A stretch of DNA of 64,000 nt from Kingdonia uniflora (GCA_014058105.1 JACGCM010000018.1:186001-250000), one strand, 5' to 3'; counted from the stretch's first letter, positions 21,645 to 34,312 are shown. Translations and numbers: made by a program. The notes: generated by a model not told the origin, from the letters alone.

Positions 21645-21719
21645 GGATACAACGAAATTCCAAAGTAACGTTCAAGCCCTTTAGCAGTATGGAGAAGAAC
21701 TGTACTCAAGTGCTCAAGC

Positions 21720-22890
21720 AGTCTTCAGTTTGTAGTAGAATACTTAACTCAGTGTCACCCTCGATACTCCTTTCTAATACCCAAACAAGACTATTCTTTC
21801 TATGCTAACCACAAAAAAATCTTTCTACTTAAAAAATCCTAGATGTCGCACCTTCTTTAACTACCCAAGTGGCATAAACTTATTGGTATTGGACTTTGAA
21901 CTTTTCCACTACTGGTATTCAAATTTCCCTATAAAATCGTAAAATAAGGGGAAAAAAATCAAATTACTAGAATGACAAGTGAATACTAAATTTCAAAGTA
22001 ATCAATATACTTACACCGCAACAACAGTTGACATTGAGAAGTTTAAATGAATATTCAAGATTCTTATGTTCACGTGAAAATAAATTAACTTTCAGAAGAA
22101 AAAATACCCATCATCACTATGTTTTCCGAGCATAACAAACTACATTCCATTATTAATGTACTTATTGCATCACATTATACTATCCAACAGTCCTTCACAA
22201 GTATAAGGAAACCATGGAATACCTGGTACTCTTTCCTGATAGTGAATTCAACTAAATATTGGCTTTGATCGGACATTGGCACTCTACACACGACATCATA
22301 GTTACAATATAATTACAATGCGAAACTCCCCCTGATATGCAATGTAGGTACCTACACTACTTAAACTATTTAACAAGTTTGCAAATCTTGTTGAGAAATG
22401 CAAACTAAAAGTGACAAATACTTACCCCATTAGCGCGATAATTCTTCCCTGTGTCCTCCCCACCATTCTACATTCTCACATAAAACACCTCGTATCCTTT
22501 CTACAATATCTAATACTTTGCAACTACTACTTGGTGGGATTCAGTAGAGTACATTAGGCGATTACTACTTAGCACGTCCATTATCGTGAGTAAGAAAATT
22601 ACTCAGGAATCTGATTTGCAAACTTAATTCACCAATGAAATCGCATCTCTTCTCCATTATCACATTCATACTAAACTTCATACATATAGCTATTAACCAA
22701 TTTTAAGCAAACTTGTTTAACTATCACTAAATCTAACTTTACAACTTAGACAAAAGTAAACCCTAGAACTCAGATCATACTCATATAACCACAAATAAAC
22801 GCCGAAAAACTTAAATTTTCTAATTAAACTTATTAATTATGCAAATAAGAAGCAAATACTTGATGAAAATCAAACAAAACAAGAAATCAC
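21720..22890. other. Unassigned AT-rich stretch
   Basis: No gene, TE domain or tandem repeat that I can support. Confidence 0.45.
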
Positions 22891-23290
22891 AATGATACCT
22901 GAGTACGAAACCCTAAATTGTATAATTTCAAAGTCCCTTCTGGTTCAAGCCCTAGTTTCTCTCATCAGGAGGTGAGAGAGACCTAAATCCGATAAATTTT
23001 ACATCAAACCGAAGCTCTTGATGAAGTGAACCAGGATTTGTGAAGCTCTCGGTGAAGTTATTGAATGAATGAATCAGAATAATCATAATGGGTTTCATGG
23101 ATCTCAGTCAGTTGTTAAATGAATCGAAAGTTTAGGACTTGTGTAATTCTTCTTTTAGGGTTTCTAAAGATGAAAAAGATGGACACTTAGAGAAGAGAAG
23201 AGATGGATTGAGATCGTGGAGAGATGTGTGGTGGAATTAGTAGGACCGTGGAGAGATCTTGGATAGATGATGTATCAAAGGGAAAAAACG
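22891..23290 (-). other. Possible transcribed 5' leader and short upstream frame
   Basis: On the minus strand this reads like the start of a plant transcript: pyrimidine-rich leader, 'AAACCCTAAAAG', an ATG opening a 51-codon frame MKPIMIILIHSFNNF, 'TTTAGGGTTTCG' and then a candidate splice donor CTCAG|GTATCA at about 22902. It could be the 5' end of the gene whose remnants lie at 20228-21644, with coding exons between lost. This rests on composition only. Confidence 0.3.
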
Positions 23291-24267
23291 AGAAATGACA
23301 GTGTCTAAAGTTAAAATTGAATTGTTTTCTCAACTACAGCATGAGTCAATTTTTTTTAGTGGAAAGTAAGAAGGGAAAAATAAAAAATAATGGTGGTTCT
23401 AAAATAACGACTGTTAATGGAAGTTATATTGTTACAACAAAGCAACCAAGTCGTAAATCTACCTCCAAAAGTGTCATTATTTACAGTTTTTGGCCTAGTG
23501 TCGATAGAGTGGTCAACATTAGCAAGATGGAATTTATATTAGTGAATCGTGCTTAAGATATAGTAATCCAAGTTAGCCCAGCTTGGACTGACACCTCAAC
23601 CCTTGGTTGACTGGTATAGCCCATTGTTGACTGCTCAAAGCCTAATTTATCGAGGGTGACATCAGCCCTTGGTTGATGAAATAGGAAGTGGGTAACCTTG
23701 TTATGATTTCAGAAACTAAGGGTAAACCCTAGCCTATGATATCAATAGTTGCATTGACGACTCTAAATGTTGCATGTCAGTGCTTCGGTGACGGTAGGAC
23801 CTCCCAAACACACCTAAATCGACAAAGAAATATCTCTCCCCCTCAGGGTGGTTTTTATACCAATATTATGCAAAATTATCAAGATAAAAAAATGGTAAAA
23901 GCACTTATAAACCCTTATATTGGGGGAAATTAAGCCAAAATAACCCATTTTACTCCTAGTTTTTTCAATAATCAACATGTTAATCTTAATAAAACCCTAG
24001 ATTTGGGGGGAAAAAGAAATTTTGCATGCAATCTCTGCAACATTATCATCAATATATTACAATAAACATGATATAAGCATTCTAGCAATAAGATCATACA
24101 CATATAAGGTAACTTTAAAAGAGAATTTAGGGTTTGAAGGTTACCTTGATCTTTAGCACCAATTGATCCTTGAAATATAATCTTCCCACTATCACCAAGA
24201 AAAGCAAAGATGCTAGTTATGTATTAGATATCAATCCACTATAGCAATTACAATTAGATCTGACACA
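23291..24267. other. Unassigned stretch with a local direct repeat
   Basis: No protein family recognised in the frames at 23317-23556 or 23736-23933. A phrase CCCTTGGTTGA occurs at about 23600 and 23668 within TGACACCTCAACCCTTGG / TGACATCAGCCCTTGG. Confidence 0.5.
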
Positions 24268-24273
24268 ATATAA

Positions 24274-24335
24274 GGAAGAGAGAGAGAGAAAGAGAGAGAG
24301 AGAAAAAAAGAAAGAAAGAGAGAGAAAGAGAGAAA
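24274..24335. repeat. (GA)n microsatellite, interrupted
   Basis: A 62-base purine run of GA and GAAA units, read directly. Confidence 0.9.
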
Positions 24336-24559
24336 ACTCTATTGATATGATCAAAGCAGAAGGTTATGGTTTTTTTTCGTAAAAAGTTTAGTCGGATATA
24401 TTATGGAACATTTTTCGTGTGCGAGGGTTGCTTGATATTTACTAGTACATGTTACCAGTACATATGTCGGCAGCCCTGGTAATAACCAATAAGGTAACTA
24501 CAAAAAAACTGAGAAAATATTAAAGACCAAGTCACCAAGCATAGTGCTAGAAATGTTTA

Positions 24560-25060
24560 CCTCCTTATGACTTTAAAGTATTCTGCGATGTGCTCTTCGA
24601 TTTCCTGTAGCTAGCTTGGTTTGCCGTTAGTTCATTCTTCCATAGGTTGTTTTGGGTCTGACCCTCTCCGTGCGAGGTGATATGTAGAGAAGTTGCATTC
24701 TCTCCATACATGACTGAACTGGATTTTTTGAAGGAGAGGAGTAATCAGATTCCACACTATTCTGAGAGACCATGGTATATTGTCTTTGAGAAAAGCTTTA
24801 ATAGCTACAGCTAAATCAAAGACAACCCAAACTCGTCTCTAGCTGTGTACTACAGTACGTTGAACGCCCGATATGATTGCAGTAGTCTCTGTTATATAGT
24901 TTGAAGCTTAACCAATTGATTTGTTAAAAGTACCCAAGACCTTCCCAGTGTTATTTTTGTACATTATACCAATCCTCGCCGATCCATCACAACAGATTTT
25001 AACCTCGTTTGCTTCAGGGAACAACCATCTGCAGCTCTCGATGTTGCTGCATTTTTGTGG
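24560..25060 (-). pseudogene. LINE RNase H domain
   Basis: The minus strand reads NEVKICCDGSARIGIMYKNN, GKVLGTFNKSIG, SNYITETTAII, then RVWVVFDLAVAIKAF and LKDNIPWSLR. This is the plant LINE RNase H-like (RVT_3) domain: first Asp in CCDGSA, Glu in ITETTAI; the third acidic position, usually 'SDS', reads FDL. At least two stops interrupt it. Confidence 0.75.
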
Positions 25061-25066
25061 CTTTCA

Positions 25067-25705
25067 TTAGACATTTAGTGCCTTTATGATTTTCAAGTCA
25101 TGAACCGTGTTGCTCATCGTATGTTGAGAGAGGTGGGCAGCATCTGTGATATCCGTTAAGATGTTTAGCGTGATTTTCTGGATTATAATCTTGAGTCTAT
25201 CTGAGCGCCACTTATTTCTTGCATACCAAATGTTGTTGCATATAAAGAAGACCATAGCAACCCATAAGTCTTTCATATATGGGCTAGAAGACTTTCCCCT
25301 TTCTAGAATGGTTTTCCAAGTACCTGTAGGTGTAATAGGATCATAGGAGAAGCAGTTTGTAGCCCTTTGACAGAGAGAGGCTGTAGGGGGGCAATGAAGT
25401 AGTGTATATGCTTCCGTTTCCGAGTTATTGTGGCATTGGTGACAGACCGAGTCCAAGGCTATGCCTTTCTTCCTGATAATGTCGTCCATAGGCAGGAGAT
25501 GGTTCAGTAGATGCCATAAAAAGCCTCTCAGTCTTGGGTAGATTACTTTACTCCACACATATCTCCACCACCATGTCGTATCCTCTCTTCTGCGGAGAGC
25601 GTCAAAAGCATTCTTGGTTGTGAATGCACCGTGTAGGTTTGGCTTCCAGATCATTGCGTCCTGCACATTTGGGTTACACTGGATTTTTTCTATGTCTATT
25701 CCCAA
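25067..25705 (-). CDS. LINE zinc-binding zf-RVT region
   Basis: A 212-codon open frame with YPRLRGFLWHLLNHLLPM, then CHQCHNNSETEAYTLLHCP, the CxxC...H...C zinc-binding pattern of zf-RVT. An upstream VQDAMIWKPNLHGAFTTKNA matches the 'D...W....G.FS.KSAY' stretch before it. A Trp-rich helix follows. This is the longest intact frame of the LINE but it is only a middle segment of ORF2. Confidence 0.9.
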   Translation of the reverse strand: MGIDIEKIQCNPNVQDAMIWKPNLHGAFTTKNAFDALRRREDTTWWWRYVWSKVIYPRLRGFLWHLLNHLLPMDDIIRKKGIALDSVCHQCHNNSETEAYTLLHCPPTASLCQRATNCFSYDPITPTGTWKTILERGKSSSPYMKDLWVAMVFFICNNIWYARNKWRSDRLKIIIQKITLNILTDITDAAHLSQHTMSNTVHDLKIIKALNV

Positions 25706-26129
25706 GGCAAGGAGGAGAAGGCAAGTATCATTAGGGACATTCCATCCTTGTAGGTTTATGAAGTTGTTCAGCTTTGATGTACAATTTTTTCACAAGTGCC
25801 TAGGCATATCAATGTATTCCATGATAGGAATGTATGTCGCCTAAGTGTCTCTCCAGAAATCAATTTGCATTCCATTTCGGATAAGCCAGGCAATGTGAGG
25901 TTTTGAAAGTGTAGCTCCTGTTTAAAGACCCAATGCAGTTTGCAGAGCATTACGTTATTAATTTCCCCCAGACTTTGAACTCCAAGTCCCCCTTCCTTTA
26001 CCAGTTTACAGACCTTCTGCCACTTCAGTGTCACTTCTTTCCAATTTGTCGGGTCTCCCGTCTAGATATAGATCCTAATGATGTTGTCCATCTCTTTGAT
26101 AAGGGACCGAGGCCACTTATAAATTGTCT

Positions 26130-26760
26130 TATTTGGAATGGGGATACTATTAAGGAGAAACTTTTCTAAAATAATTCTTTCCTGAAAAGAAATCATGCTT
26201 TCAGTCTAGCTGTTAACCCTCTTTCGGATATTTTCAATAAGCGGTATAATAGCTTGCTTTATAACCCTCCCTTGTATAAGTGGGATGCCCATATATGTTT
26301 CGGGGAACATTCCCTCTTTGAAGCCAAATATATCTAATACAATTCTTCTTCGGGTAAGAGGAATACTACTCATGAAAATCTTGCTTTTGGCCATACTGAT
26401 CTCTTACCCAGACGACACCTGATAGTCTACAAGGAGGAGCTTAAGCTGTTGCAGGCATTTGGTGTTCCTGTTTACAAATAGAAAAATATCATCTACAAAT
26501 AGAAGGTGAGTGGGGTCGTGCGTCAGCTTTATTGATGCCATAGTTTTTATTTTTCCTTGTTTCCTTGCTCTGTGGAGATTGATGCTAAGAATGTCTTCTG
26601 CAATTGCAAAGATAATTGGGGAGAGAGGGTCCCCCTGCTTGAGGACCCGAGACATTTGAAAGAACCCAGACACACTTCTATTCACAAGGATAGAGATGAT
26701 ACTGCTACTGATAATCGTCTGAATCCAGTTCTAGAATTTCATAAGGTTATAAAGAGTTAA
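26130..26760 (-). pseudogene. LINE reverse transcriptase, C-terminal half
   Basis: Minus-strand frames at 26404-26685 and 26206-26394 contain RVLKQGDPLSPIIFAIAEDI (the R.L.QGDPLSP motif), HLLFVDDIFLFV with the FVDD catalytic pair (normally F/Y-A-D-D), a SKIFMSS segment and TYMGIPLIQGR ('YLG.P'). Frameshifts separate the blocks, and sequence at 25768-26034 (EGGLGVQSLGEINNVMLCKL) is the following thumb/connection region. Confidence 0.85.
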
Positions 26761-26763
26761 AAA

Positions 26764-26973
26764 CACTGATAGTACTGAACAAGGATTTTGTAGGCAAATC
26801 TAGAGCAAACACTCACGAGACATTAGTGGTCTACGAGGGATGCATGGGTTTTCAATGGCTTATTGTATACGCTAAATGCAATTGCGAGACTTGCAAAAGG
26901 AACTTTTAATTTCTTTATTGTTGGATTTATTTATTTTTCGTGGAACGAACAAAAAGATAAGTTTGGGGGTATT
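26764..26973 (+). mobile_element. 3' end of a gypsy element with polypurine tract
   Basis: GTATACGCTAAATGCAATTG ... AAGATAAGTTTGGGGGTATT leads into TGATAAATAC. The minus strand of the Athila-like element has the same order just before its 3' LTR (GCATACGCTAAATACAATCA ... AAGTTTGGGGGTATT). So this is the last part of a related element on the plus strand; its coding part was removed by the LINE end or deletion. Confidence 0.65.
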
Positions 26974-27855
26974 TGATAAATACATTATTGTATTTATTTT
27001 ATTTATTTTATCCCTTATTTACTAATGCTTTTGCCTCACCTTAGGCCTATAGCCCCGATTTCCAATTTGTTTATACTTTACAGGGTTCAGAACTGCTACA
27101 TAAACTTTTGAGCTCAAAGGGCATAAATGTTGCAGTAAAATAGTGTTGGAGACTATCTGTAGAAACTATACCAATATGGGGATACAATACTTAAGTGGAT
27201 AACCTCAAACAGTAAGGAAAAGCTTGGAATATTTTAGACCAAGATAAAGACTGAAGGAAACTTGTTAAAGAAGAAGACTAAAGGATAACGTTCAAATCAG
27301 GCACTTATTCGTGATTGTGTATTTGTTTTAACAAGCTGAGTAACAATCACTGGTTGTCTATGACAACATGAAGTTATCCTAAATTGCGTGTATCGAGGAT
27401 ACTTCTAACTTCTGAAATGAAGAATATATTTAAGATAGATAAGAGTTTGCTTAGATTTTATATTAAGATTTGTAGTTATCACACATGGGGCTAGACTTCT
27501 CTAAATAGATGCCCCCAGGTTCAATTAAACCTAATTTTTGAATATTTAAAGCCTGGGGATCTCAGATTTTCACCCTCTGGTAACCATAATTTACTTTTCA
27601 ATTATTCATTAATTTTAAGTTTTCCTTCTCTTTTGTTTGTTTAGTTTAATCATGAGGGGGCTAATCCCTTTAAGTTTTGATTGGGGAACAACCCCAAACA
27701 ATCCAAAATAGAGACCTCAATGTTAAGGACTCTAGAGGATCTAATCTAAATCTGACCTTTGATGTTTATTAGCTAATGAGACCCAATTCAACCTATTAGT
27801 TGATATATCTTTAAGTATAGAAGCTTGTGAATGGATACTTATCCAGGTACTGTTC
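26974..27855 (+). mobile_element. Partial LTR of the related gypsy element
   Basis: Starts TGATAAATACATTATTGTAT directly after the polypurine tract. Later blocks such as GAGGGGGCTAATCCCTTTAA (27652) resemble the LTR-like repeat at 39700-39800. The right edge is uncertain because the following stretch matches another repeat in the opposite orientation. Confidence 0.5.
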
Positions 27856-28352
27856 ATTATAGACCAGACTGATAGACCGTCGTTAGTTTAATCAAAATCC
27901 TACTTAACAAATTAATATAGTAAAGGGCAAGTAGGTTGTCAATCCATGAAGAGGTACATTATTCTTGGGTAAACTATAATCCAGGGGAAAAAGGGTTTTG
28001 CATTTTAGGAAATATGCGTCAAACTAGATGATGAAATTTGGATATTAAAGTTAATTAAAACTTTGGATTTAATTCTATAATAGCATATTAGGTTTTTGGT
28101 CTCCTTCTCGAATTCTTGTTTTGGATCGAATTCAAAGGGTTTAAAGATCTTTTTTGACCTCTCCATAAGGACTAAATTAGGGGGCTTAACCCCTCAAGGT
28201 CTAAACTTAAACTCAAGGTGCTAACCTAAGGTTTATCCTTCTTTGTTCGAAGATAAGTACATATCGCAGATCTAGAGGTCATTAAGTGGACTAAGAAATC
28301 CAGATCCTGAAATGTCATAACTATCCCCAAGTTCACTCTAGCAGAGTTGCGT
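27856..28352 (-). repeat. Fragment of LTR-like repeat A
   Basis: Matches 43965-44425 in the same orientation (AATCAAAATCCTACT, GAAGAGGTAC, GGTTTTT/ATCGAATT blocks), so it is inverted relative to the copy at 39030-40555. It is cut at 28352 by the Athila-like insertion. Confidence 0.6.
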
Positions 28353-29467
28353 TGATAGCGGTCAAAATTCGGTGTTTAGTATGGTAGAAATCGAGTATCG
28401 TTCACATCCGAACGGGACTAGAAAATTGTTTTTCCTTGTGTTTCAAAGAGGTAAAATACATATGCTAATGAAGTCAAAAAATGGGCTTTAGATAATAATT
28501 AAAAACCTAGGGAAAGAATTCACCACAATTACACCAAATATATAAACTAACAATAGTTTACCCATAGTGATGATAATGGTTAATGACCTCAAGTCAAGTT
28601 GGTTCATCTTTTATCATGATGTTTGATTTCAAACTACATAAAATACATGACTTTCAAGTATGAAAATACAAAATGTGAAAGCATACAAATGCTAACTACA
28701 AACCGTGAATCTTTTGAAGGTCGGGCATTTAGTGTGAAAAAAATGGAACTTTAGGATAACTATATTCTTAATCACAAAACTTGGTCTATATCTCTTGGAC
28801 ATAAACCAATAATATAATATAACAATATAGAGATGAAAATTTACAATAAAAGCTTATTTGAGTTAACACATGTAAGTCTACATATTTAGCATATTTTTGG
28901 CTTCATCTTCCCCTAGAGGAGAGACTTAGCTAGCCGTATAGAATAAAACAAAAACACCAAGTAAAGAATAATTCATGATAAACAATGAAGAAAAAATAAG
29001 AACTTTATTAGATGATAATAAGACTTACAAAATTCTTCAAATGCTCAAAACCTTACTCCAACTTCTCCAACAATGCTTTCTTCTCTTAGTTTATTACAAT
29101 AATTTTCTCATATTTTTCTTGATGATCTTATGAGCTCACCAAATCTCCTTTTATAGATGAAGGAGAAGTTTCTTACATTTAATATGAAATTGTAACCCAT
29201 GCCATGAATGTACATAAAAATGTAACTTCCAAGAGTTATCTTAAAAAATGTAACCTCCTCATGTGGTACCCTTGTGCTTATCAACTCTACTTCCTTCTCC
29301 AACAGTTTATCTTTTGAGCTATACATCCCAATATTTGCACATATTTGGTAAATGAGTTCCATGTGACCTGAAATGCAAAAATGTTTGATAAGTCATTTTT
29401 AATAATAAAATTAAGGATAATAAATATTAAGTCATAGGGGAAAAGTGGTCATTTTACATGCCCATCA
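28353..29467 (-). mobile_element. 3' LTR of the Athila/Tat-like element
   Basis: 1115 bp; pairs with 37903-39021. It carries a CCTTTTATAGATGAAGG block at about 29145 which, on the minus strand, is a TATA-like element (TATAAAAGG). Flanked on the outside by TGCGT. Confidence 0.95.
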
Positions 29468-29482
29468 AATACCCCCAAACTT
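29468..29482 (-). other. Polypurine tract of the Athila/Tat-like element
   Basis: On the minus strand AAGTTTGGGGGTATT directly before the LTR start, preceded by GCTCGAGGACTAG. Same form as at 26957-26973. Confidence 0.85.
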
Positions 29483-30879
29483 AAAGTTTTCTAGTCCTCG
29501 AGCAAAGAAAAAAATAAAAGCATAACTCTTTCGTGGCTAAGATGATTGTATTTAGCGTATGCAACAAGCCGTTAAACCTATAAGTTACCCTTATAGGACG
29601 AGTTTTGTCTCGTGAGGGTTTGCAGTGACTATATCCACAAAAGTCAATAAGGGCATTATAGTATTTTAGAAACATTTTAGGTCACTTCATTAACTTATCA
29701 TCATTTGACAATGACACAAATATTTAAGAATAAAAGTCCCTTAAAATTTATTTATTTCGCAAATATTTAACTAGAAGATTCCGGAAAACTATTTAAAGCT
29801 TGAGATATTATCCAATAATTAGATGAGATTTCAAATATTTTTCTAATATCCTCGAGTGTAGTGAAAATAGTTATTGTACAAACAACTTTGCATAGAGGTT
29901 CTTGAGTCAATATCCAGTCACCTTGTATTTCGTGAAAGAAATCCAACGGTCAGTCTGACAAGAACTTTAGTCAATTCGAATCCTGTTATTGATTTTGGGG
30001 AATAACTATAAGCCTTTTAATTTTGATATTTGCTTTCCTTGGTGAAACCTACGTATATAATTTTTCGGTCAACAATCTCGGCCAGTTGGCTTAGGTTGTC
30101 GGGGTTTGGTGCCCCTTCGTGACCTAGACTCTAGATTCTCACAAGTAGACATATTTCTTGCTCCTTTCACATAGTTCATGGCCATACTCGAGATTGGTGA
30201 TAATTTTTCCTCTTTCAGTTCTAAATCCTGCGAGTACCCTTGCATCGTGAAAGTTTTTGCTTAGAGCTATTTTGGCTTATAGAAATCCTTACTTTATTAT
30301 TTCAGGACTGAACTTATTCTTAAGCAGTTGTTTCCCCTGTAGTAGATCATTCCTACCTCAAATACTAGATTCCCTTAGATTGGTCAAAATTCTAACAAAA
30401 GTAATAAATGCAACACTACCGTGAAGTGCAACTTTTTTAAGAAATATCTGTCAACTTGAAACTTCTTCTATTTAAGGATAATATATCTAGCATAGGATAG
30501 TGCTCTAGCATTTTCTAAGCATATATTTGGTAAAAAAAAATTAAATTTTATGGTTTTTATGATCAAATGTATTAGACCACAATCAAATATTTCTAAGTTT
30601 TTAGAAATTTGTCAAAGAGTCTCGTAAATTACCAGAATAACCTCTCTATTCTTTAAAAAGTGTGAAAAATGTGAACGATTTTACCCCACCCCCAAACTAG
30701 TAAGAAGCATTGTTCTCAATATTCAAAAATATACCTTAAAAGATGGGAAAGAAAATTGGAACATAGTACCTGATATGACTTGGGTTGCCTCCCAATTAGC
30801 GCTAAGTTTACTATCTTCAGCTAGACGAAATGCGGTACCCCAAAACTGAGTGAGAAACGGGTCAGAAGGATGTCAGTCC
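29483..30879 (-). mobile_element. Non-coding 3' part of the Athila/Tat-like element
   Basis: About 1.4 kb between integrase and the polypurine tract. No env-like frame with signal or membrane segments is visible; only short frames such as 29481-29675. Confidence 0.7.
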
Positions 30880-32190
30880 TCATAAAAGTTTTAAGTATTC
30901 ATTAGAGTAGCTAAAATGTTTATAATAAGGCTTAAGCCTTTGCCCGTTCACTTTTTGTATTTTGCCAGTACTCAGTTCTTCATCCTCAACCACCCCATGT
31001 GGATATACCATTTTAACAATGAGAGGCCCAGTCCATCGTGATCGTAGTTTACTGGGAAATAAATATAACCTAGAAGAATACAACGAGACTTTTTGGTTTG
31101 GTTCAAATGATTTTCACTAAATGTTTTTTTCGTGAAACGCTTTCATGTGCTCATTGTAAATCTTTGCTGAATGGTATGCATCATTCCGTAGTTCTTCTAA
31201 CTCATTGAGTTGAAGCTTGCAATGCAAACCGGCCTTCCCAATGTAAAAGTTCAAAGCCTTTATTACCTAATAGGCACGGTGTTCTAACTCAACTGGAAGA
31301 TGACACGCCTTTCCATAGACTAGTTTATAAGGGGACATTCTCATAGGTGTCTTAAAAGCAGTACGATATGCCCAAAGAGTATCGTTTAGTCGAGTTGACC
31401 AATCTTTGTTGTTTGGTTTTACCGTTTTGTTGAAGAATATTCTTAATTTCACGATTGAAAACCTCCACTTGCCCACTAGTCTGCGGATGGTAGGGTGTAG
31501 CAACCTTGTATGTTACTCTAAATTTCTTTATTAAGTTTGCAAACATTCGACTGTTGAAATGTGACCCCCCATCACTAATTATCACCCTCGGTGTACCTAA
31601 ATGAGAGAAAATGTTCTCTTTAATAAATTTGATAACAACCGAACTATCATTGGTTATTGTAGGAATAGCTTCAACCCACTTGGACACATAGTTAACAGCT
31701 AAAAGGATGTACGTAAACCTAGATAATGGGGTGAAGGTACCCATAAAGTCTATGCCCCAAACATCGAATGGTTCAGCGATTAAGATTGGGTTTAGTGGCA
31801 TCATATTCCTACGGGACAAGGCTCCCATTCTCTGACATCTATCACAAGCCTTGCAAAATTTGTGAGCGCCATGAAATTAGGTAGGCCAATAAAATTCATA
31901 CTGTAAAATTTTTGCAGAGGTCTATTTAGAATTGAAGTGACCACCACAAGCTTGGGAGTGACAAAATTCTGTGACTTTGGTATGCTCAGAATTTAGGATA
32001 CATCTCCTAATGATTTGGTCAGAACAATATTTGAACAGGTACAGGTCATCCCAGAAGAAGTGTTGGGCCTCACTAAGAAATTTATTCTTATCTGGCTTGG
32101 TCCAAAAGCGAGGAAAGTGCCCCGTGGCAAGATAATTTTCTATGTCTGCAAACCATGGTATGGAAGACATAGAGCAAATGGTCATAAGTT
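30880..32190 (-). pseudogene. Gypsy integrase
   Basis: On the minus strand, an HHCC-type zinc-binding part (TEFCHSQACGGHFNSK, then [11 protein letters not shown]) precedes the core: [10 protein letters not shown] (first Asp), [12 protein letters not shown] (second Asp), [16 protein letters not shown] (Glu). The C-terminal part has [11 protein letters not shown], then [19 protein letters not shown] and [10 protein letters not shown], typical of this branch. The enzyme would insert element DNA into the genome. Frames change at about 31350, 31265 and 31085, so it is inactive as it stands, though the catalytic residues are all readable. Confidence 0.9.
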
Positions 32191-32778
32191 ACCCGCCAGA
32201 AAAGACTCACGAATAGGTAATGACCTATCTGGAGAATCATTGTCTATTCGAGAAAGGTGGTCAACTACCACATTCTCGGCACCTTTATTATCCTGAATCT
32301 CGATATCAAACTCTTGATGTAATAATATCCATCGAATTAAGCGTTGCTTGGTTTCCTTATTGGAGAGAAGGTCTTTGATAGTAGCATGATCCGTATAGAC
32401 TATTACTTTGGAACCTATGAGGTATGAATGAAATTTTTCTAGAGCAAAAACTATCGTTAGAGCTTCTTTCTCTGTGGTTGTGTAATTGAGTTGCACATCA
32501 TTAAGAGTTTTACTGGCATAATAGATGACATGTGGAAGGTTATCAATGTGTTGTACCAAAACTGTACCAATGACATAGTCAGATGCGTCACACATCAACT
32601 CGAAAGGTTCATTCCAATTAGGAGGTTGGATGATGGGTGAAGACGTCAGACGTGTCTTGAGATTTTTAAAAGCATCAAGACAAGAGATTGCTAAGGGGTC
32701 GAGCAATTTTACTAAATTATGGAACAACACATCGATAAAATCCAGTATGTCCGAGGAATGATTGAACATTCTTAACAT
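32182..32778 (-). CDS. Gypsy RNase H region (open segment)
   Basis: A 198-codon frame. It includes [16 protein letters not shown] (catalytic Asp), [15 protein letters not shown] (Glu position), [14 protein letters not shown] (TDH motif) and [18 protein letters not shown] leading to VVDHLSRI. This domain degrades the RNA template during reverse transcription. It is the best preserved part of pol here but is separated from RT by a frame change near 32780. Confidence 0.9.
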   Translation of the reverse strand: MLRMFNHSSDILDFIDVLFHNLVKLLDPLAISCLDAFKNLKTRLTSSPIIQPPNWNEPFELMCDASDYVIGTVLVQHIDNLPHVIYYASKTLNDVQLNYTTTEKEALTIVFALEKFHSYLIGSKVIVYTDHATIKDLLSNKETKQRLIRWILLHQEFDIEIQDNKGAENVVVDHLSRIDNDSPDRSLPIRESFLAGNL

Positions 32779-33625
32779 TTCGCGGGGGCGGGAGGCTAGA
32801 GATGACGTCTACCTTAGCTTTATCAACTTCGATTCCCTTTGCAGAAATAATATGTCCTAAAACTATACCCATCTTCACCATAAAGTGACATTTTTCTCAG
32901 TTTAGTACAAGATGTTTTTGTTGACACCTAGCTAGGACAAGAGATAAATGGTGGAGACATTGATCAAACGAATTACCAAAGAATGAAAAGTCATCCATGA
33001 AGACCTCGAGAAAATGCTTGGCCATATCAGAGAATATGCTTAACATACATCTTTAAAATGTAGCAGGAGCATTGCATAACCGAAAGGGCATGCGGCGATA
33101 GGCAAAAGTGCCAAAAGAACAGGTGAACGTGGTTTTCTCTTGATCCTCAGGAGCGATGGGTATTTGATTGTTCCCAAAGTACCCATCAGGAAAATAATAA
33201 TATTTACGACCGGAAAGTCGTTCAAGCATTTGGTCCATGAATGGCAAGGGAAAGTGGTCATTTCGAGTGACCGAATTGAGCTTTCTATAGTCTATACGCA
33301 CTCGCCACCCTGTGGTCATGCGGGTGGGGGCAAGATCATTGTGATCATTCTTCACAACAGTGATTCCTGACTTCTTAGGAGCAACATGAATAGGGGTCAC
33401 CCTTGGGCTATCAAAAATGGGGTAAATAATCCTAGCATCCAACAATTTTAGAATTTCCTTTCTCACAACCTCGCCCATAGTCGGGATAAGCCTTCGTTTC
33501 CCTTCTCGAGACTTCTTTGTATTATCCTCAAGATTGATTTTATGCATGCATATAGAGGGACTAATACCTTTAATATCCGAGATGCTCCATCCAAAAGCTT
33601 TTTTGTTTTCCTTTAATACACGCAT
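32779..33625 (-). pseudogene. Gypsy reverse transcriptase
   Basis: Open from 33625 to 33053: KAFGWSISDIKGISP, TTGWRVRIDYRKLNSVTRND, FPLPFMDQMLERL, then FPDGYFGNNQI (normally 'FLDGYSGYNQI') and FGTFAYRRMPFRLCNAPATF. After a stop it continues with EVFMDDFSFFG, which holds the catalytic FMDD, and [10 protein letters not shown]. One clear stop follows PATF at about 33050 and another lies after HLVLN. All key RT motifs are visible. Confidence 0.9.
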
Positions 33626-33730
33626 TAATTTCTCTTTATTCTCAGACTCTAGGTCAAATGCTATGATGGCAGGAAGAGTCTCATTAGGACCCAGATAAGC
33701 ATATTTGAGATTTTCAGGGAGAGGCTTAAG

Positions 33731-34312
33731 CTATAACTTAGTGGGTACTTTCTCTGCTTCGAGAACTAGATCTTTGACTTTTAGTATTTCAACCACATCA
33801 GTGGTATCTAAGATATTCAAATCGATGGATTTATTCCCATAAGTTAACTTCATAGCTCCGCTACGGCAATTGATTAACGCATTAGCAGTAGCCAAGAAAG
33901 GTCGGTCAAGGATCACAGGTATCTCACTCTTTGGGTCTTCCACCGAGTTTGTGTCAAGGACCACGAAGTCCACAGGATAGAAAAAATCGTCAACCTGGAC
34001 AAGTACATCCATCACAACTCCCCTAGGAATTCTAATGGACCGATCAGCTAGTTACAAGGTTTTATGTGTCCATTTTAGTTCTTCTAGACCTAGCTACTCA
34101 TATACAAAATAAGGGATCAAGTTGACACTGGCGCCTAAATCAAGTGAGGCTTTCCCGATGCGATTTGTCCCTACGTGACAAGAAATTGTCGGCATTCCTG
34201 GATCTTTGTATTTTATGGGTGCTTTGTTCAAGATTATAGAGCTAACCAGAGCATCCACTTGTTTAACATTTTCACTGTCATGGACATTGAAAGCTTTCTT
34301 GGAAACATTCAT
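33731..34312 (-). pseudogene. Gypsy aspartic protease
   Basis: On the minus strand the active-site motif SLDLGASVNLIPY (about 34136-34100) is followed, after a frame break, by VQVDDFFYPVDFVVLD and IPVILDRPFLATANALI. DLGAS and 'IPVILGRPFLAT' are typical of Athila-group proteases, which cut the gag-pol polyprotein. Confidence 0.85.

Larger units (their letters stand above)
24370..26763 (-). mobile_element. 5'-truncated LINE (non-LTR retrotransposon)
   Basis: On the minus strand the order is reverse transcriptase, zf-RVT, RNase H, then a 3' end near a run of eight T (plus strand 24370-24377) that would be the poly(A) tail. The endonuclease and the first part of RT are missing: similarity starts abruptly at about 26763, where gypsy-type sequence begins. 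5' truncation is the normal outcome of target-primed reverse transcription. Stops and frameshifts are present throughout. Confidence 0.85.

Noticed and set aside
21527..21709. 60-codon minus-strand frame overlapping the 85-codon frame
   Set aside because: Alternative frame of the same stretch with Leu/Val/Cys-rich, non-coding-like composition.
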